A DNA stretch of 64,000 bases from assembly GCA_963761435.1 (NCBI GenBank), contig CAVXHJ010000028.1:1-64000 (forward strand). The letters run 5' to 3'. Positions within the stretch are counted from its first letter, which is position 1. Each line of letters begins with the position of its first letter. Of this stretch, positions 61,922 to 64,000 are shown piece by piece. The notes under the pieces are model-generated. The model was given only the letters and a program-made list of their open reading frames with translations, was not told the origin of the DNA and did not search any database. Position numbers and translations under genes: made by a program. The DNA comes from Roseiarcus sp963761435. Its GTDB lineage: Bacteria; Pseudomonadota; Alphaproteobacteria; Rhizobiales; Beijerinckiaceae.

Positions 61922-62614
61922 ATGGACTTCGATTTCATCTCGCGCACCTTCGTCCGCCTCCTCGCCGCGCTGCCGCTGACGCTGACCGTCTGGTTTCTCT
62001 CAGTCGTGCTCGGCGCGCTGATCGCCGCGGGCGTGACGTGGCTGCGGGTGAGCGGGGTCAAGCTGTTCGAGCTTTTCGCGCGGGCTTATGTCCTCGTCTT
62101 TCGCGGCACGCCGCTCCTGATCCAGCTCTTCATCGTCTACTATGGCCTCGCGTCGCTGCCCGCGGTGCGCGCGAGTTTCGCCTGGCCAATTCTGCGCGAC
62201 GCGTTCAATTGCGCGGTGCTGTCGCTTGCGCTTTGTACGGCGGCCTATCAGGCCGAGATCTTCCGCGGCGCGCTGCTCGCCGTGCCGCCCGGACAGGTGG
62301 AGGCGGCTCGCGCCTCGGGCATGTCGGGCCTGCTCATCTTCCGGCGGATCATTTTTCCGATCGCGATGAGGCACGCGCTCCCGCCCTATTCAACTGAAAT
62401 GATCTCGATGGTGAAGGCGACAGCGCTCGTTTCGCTGGTGACCTTGTGGGACGTGATGAGCGTCGCGCTTAAAATCCGCAACGACACGCTCGTCACCTAT
62501 CTGCCGCTCATCCTCGCCGGCGTAATCTATTTCGTCGTCAACTATGCGATCGGCGCCGGCTTCCTTGCACTCGAGCGGCGGCTCACGCCGCATTTGCGGC
62601 CCAGGCCGGTGTGA
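61922..62614 (+). CDS. Amino-acid ABC transporter permease, HisM/OccM type
   Basis: 230 residues. FRGTPLLIQLFIVYYGLASL is the HisM-type block; AYQAEIFRGALLAVPPGQVE and AARASGMSGLLIFRRIIFPI give the EAA loop. It ends YAIGAGFLALERRLTPHLR. The ATPase gene starts 10 bases after the stop. Confidence 0.92.
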   Translation: MDFDFISRTFVRLLAALPLTLTVWFLSVVLGALIAAGVTWLRVSGVKLFELFARAYVLVFRGTPLLIQLFIVYYGLASLPAVRASFAWPILRDAFNCAVLSLALCTAAYQAEIFRGALLAVPPGQVEAARASGMSGLLIFRRIIFPIAMRHALPPYSTEMISMVKATALVSLVTLWDVMSVALKIRNDTLVTYLPLILAGVIYFVVNYAIGAGFLALERRLTPHLRPRPV

Positions 62615-62624
62615 GGGTCCAGCA

Positions 62625-63401
62625 ATGTCCGCCGAGAAGCCCGCCCTCATCGTCGAGAAAATGCACAAGAGCTTTGGCCAGCTCGAAGTCCTGCGGGGGA
62701 TTTCCCTTGCCGCCAACGATGGCGACGTCATCTCGATCCTCGGCTCGTCGGGCTCCGGCAAGAGCACCTTCCTGCGTTGCATCAATCTCCTGGAGACGCC
62801 GGACTCGGGCGTCGTGACGGTCGCGGGGGAAACGATCAGGATGCGCCGCCGCCGCGACGGCCGGGCGGAACCCGCCGACCGCAGGCAGGTCGACCGCATT
62901 CGTTCCGAGCTTGGCATGGTGTTCCAGAGCTTCAATCTTTGGTCGCATCTGACCGTGCTCGAAAACCTGATCGAGGCGCCGGTGCATGTGCAAAAGCGCC
63001 CGCGCGCCGAATGCGTGGAAGAGGCGAGGGCGCTCCTCGCCAAGGTCGGCATGTCGGAACGCGCGGACTATTATCCCGCGCATCTCTCGGGCGGGCAGCA
63101 GCAGCGCGCCGCGATCGCGCGGGCGCTCGCCATGCGGCCCAAAGTGATGCTGTTCGACGAGCCGACCTCCGCGCTCGATCCCGAGCTGGTCGGCGAAGTG
63201 CTCCGGGTGATGCGCGCGCTCGCCGAGGAGGGGCGTACGATGCTCGTCGTCACCCACGAGATGGCGTTCGCGCGCGACGTCTCGACGCGGGTCATGTTCC
63301 TCCACCAGGGGCAGGTCGAGGCCGAGGGGCCGCCGCAGGAGCTTTTTTCCGGGGCGGCCTCGGAGCGCTTCCGCCAGTTCATCTCGAAGGAGCGCGGGTA
63401 G
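62625..63401 (+). CDS. Amino-acid ABC transporter ATP-binding protein
   Basis: From ATG 62625 (MSAEKPALIVEKMHKSFG) the protein is 258 residues: Walker A LGSSGSGKSTFLRC, signature HLSGGQQQRAAIARALA, Walker B VMLFDEPTSALDPEL and the switch His in MLVVTHEMAFARD. It is the HisP/OccP branch of polar amino-acid importers. The open frame runs back to 62544 inside the permease gene, but that part is not ATPase-like. Confidence 0.94.
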   Translation: MSAEKPALIVEKMHKSFGQLEVLRGISLAANDGDVISILGSSGSGKSTFLRCINLLETPDSGVVTVAGETIRMRRRRDGRAEPADRRQVDRIRSELGMVFQSFNLWSHLTVLENLIEAPVHVQKRPRAECVEEARALLAKVGMSERADYYPAHLSGGQQQRAAIARALAMRPKVMLFDEPTSALDPELVGEVLRVMRALAEEGRTMLVVTHEMAFARDVSTRVMFLHQGQVEAEGPPQELFSGAASERFRQFISKERG

Positions 63402-63406
63402 GAGGA

Positions 63407-63940
63407 ATGCCTCGCTTCTTCACCGCGCTCGAATTGCCGGAGCGGGTCATGAAGCAGATGACGCTCATGCGCGGCGGCGTCATTGGCGCGCGATGGCTCG
63501 AGCCGGCGGATTATCACATCACGCTGCGCTTCATCGGCGACGTGGACGGGCGCGCCGCGCGCGACATCGCCGAGACGCTCGGCGACATTCAGCGGCCGAA
63601 GGCTCTCGTCAGTTTCGAGGGCCTGAGCTGGTTCGGCGGCGACAAGCCGCGCGCGATCGTCGCCAAGGTCAAGGCGGACCCGGCGCTTCTCGACCTGCAG
63701 GCCGAGCAGGAGCGGCGCCTGCGGCGCATCGGCGTCGAGCCGGAGACCCGCAAATATACCCCGCACGTGACGCTGGCGCGTCTGCGCGGCGTCACCCAGG
63801 GGGCCGTCGCCGAGTATCTCGCCGCCCATGGCGCGCTTTGCGCGGACCCGTTCACTGCCGAGCGCTTCGTGCTCTATTCGGCCCGCGACGGGACGGGCGG
63901 CGGACCCTATGTCGTTGAGGCCGGCTATCCGCTGGGCTAA
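63407..63940 (+). CDS. thpR: RNA 2',3'-cyclic phosphodiesterase
   Basis: From ATG 63407 (MPRFFTALELPERVMKQMTL) the protein is 177 residues with both HxTx motifs of the 2H phosphoesterase family: YHITLRFIGDVD near 42 and HVTLARLRG near 123. Length and end (FVLYSARDGTGGGPYVVEAG) fit ThpR, which opens 2',3'-cyclic phosphates on RNA ends. GGAGGA lies directly before the ATG, closer than usual. It starts 5 bases after the ATPase stop, so it is likely in the same transcript. Confidence 0.9.
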   Translation: MPRFFTALELPERVMKQMTLMRGGVIGARWLEPADYHITLRFIGDVDGRAARDIAETLGDIQRPKALVSFEGLSWFGGDKPRAIVAKVKADPALLDLQAEQERRLRRIGVEPETRKYTPHVTLARLRGVTQGAVAEYLAAHGALCADPFTAERFVLYSARDGTGGGPYVVEAGYPLG

Positions 63941-63948
63941 GGACGGCC

Positions 63949-64000
63949 ATGTCTCCGTCTATTGACGCCGCTCGGCGCCGCGTGCGCCTGGATCCGCGCG
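63949..64000 (+). CDS. Start of a gene cut by the window end
   Basis: ATG 63949 follows AAGGACGG and opens MSPSIDAARRRVRLDPR before the window ends, 17 residues in. The ribosome site and the 8-base gap after thpR make a real start likely. Too little is present to name it. Confidence 0.4.
   Translation, partial: MSPSIDAARRRVRLDPR

Overview
The window is a GC-rich chromosomal segment of an alphaproteobacterium, most likely of the order Hyphomicrobiales (Rhizobiales). The support is gene content and order: a bolA / J-domain / cobS neighbourhood, tolQRAB, the membrane urate oxidase PuuD, an octopine/nopaline-type amino-acid ABC transporter, a PP2C-kinase fusion next to amt, and short intergenic hairpin repeats of the kind common in this order. 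Assignment to the Beijerinckiaceae/Methylocystaceae neighbourhood is a guess from gene content only. I see no rRNA, tRNA, CRISPR array, prophage or complete insertion sequence.

Layout. 1-4.7 kb: translation genes rpmI-rplT-pheS-(small gene)-pheT. 4.7-9.6 kb: a secreted small protein, then a Crp-type regulator with a perfect TGTGA-N6-TCACA site upstream, followed by a large class III nucleotide cyclase/AAA/TPR protein. 9.6-15 kb: phosphohexomutase with a truncated Mug remnant, a DUF3300 protein with a Gly/Pro repeat tail and an S74-type chaperone end, and a frameshifted class III alcohol dehydrogenase. 15.3-20.4 kb: a five-gene operon of acetyltransferase, FabG-like SDR, AMP-ligase, LuxE and LuxC homologues with no luciferase. 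This is the most unusual system in the window. 20.4-28.8 kb: retropepsin-like protease, B12/radical-SAM protein, xylA, small secreted proteins, and a translationally coupled puuD / M20 hydrolase pair for urate breakdown.

29-33.3 kb: tolQ-tolR-tolA, then a second protein carrying only a TolA C-terminal-type domain, then tolB, with no pal. 33.5-38.8 kb: guaA, SDR, FMN reductase, cobS (without cobT) and a J-domain protein, divergent from bolA. 38.8-49.5 kb: cell-envelope and housekeeping enzymes (L,D-transpeptidase, Nudix, metallophosphoesterase, gamma-glutamylcyclotransferase-like, aldo/keto reductase, Mpg, RatA, SleB), with several frameshifted genes. 49.7-56.1 kb: amt with a consensus sigma-54 promoter, a PP2C-kinase fusion and a frameshifted TPR-patatin phospholipase. 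56.2-64 kb: class III transaminase, methyltransferase, MFS exporter, a complete basic-amino-acid ABC transporter and thpR.

Five genes are broken by six frameshifts, all net +1 in the direction of reading. One of them lies beside a decayed partial copy of ratA, so at least some of this is probably real decay; sequencing error cannot be excluded from the sequence alone. A 21-bp repeat family occurs in two separate convergent intergenic regions.
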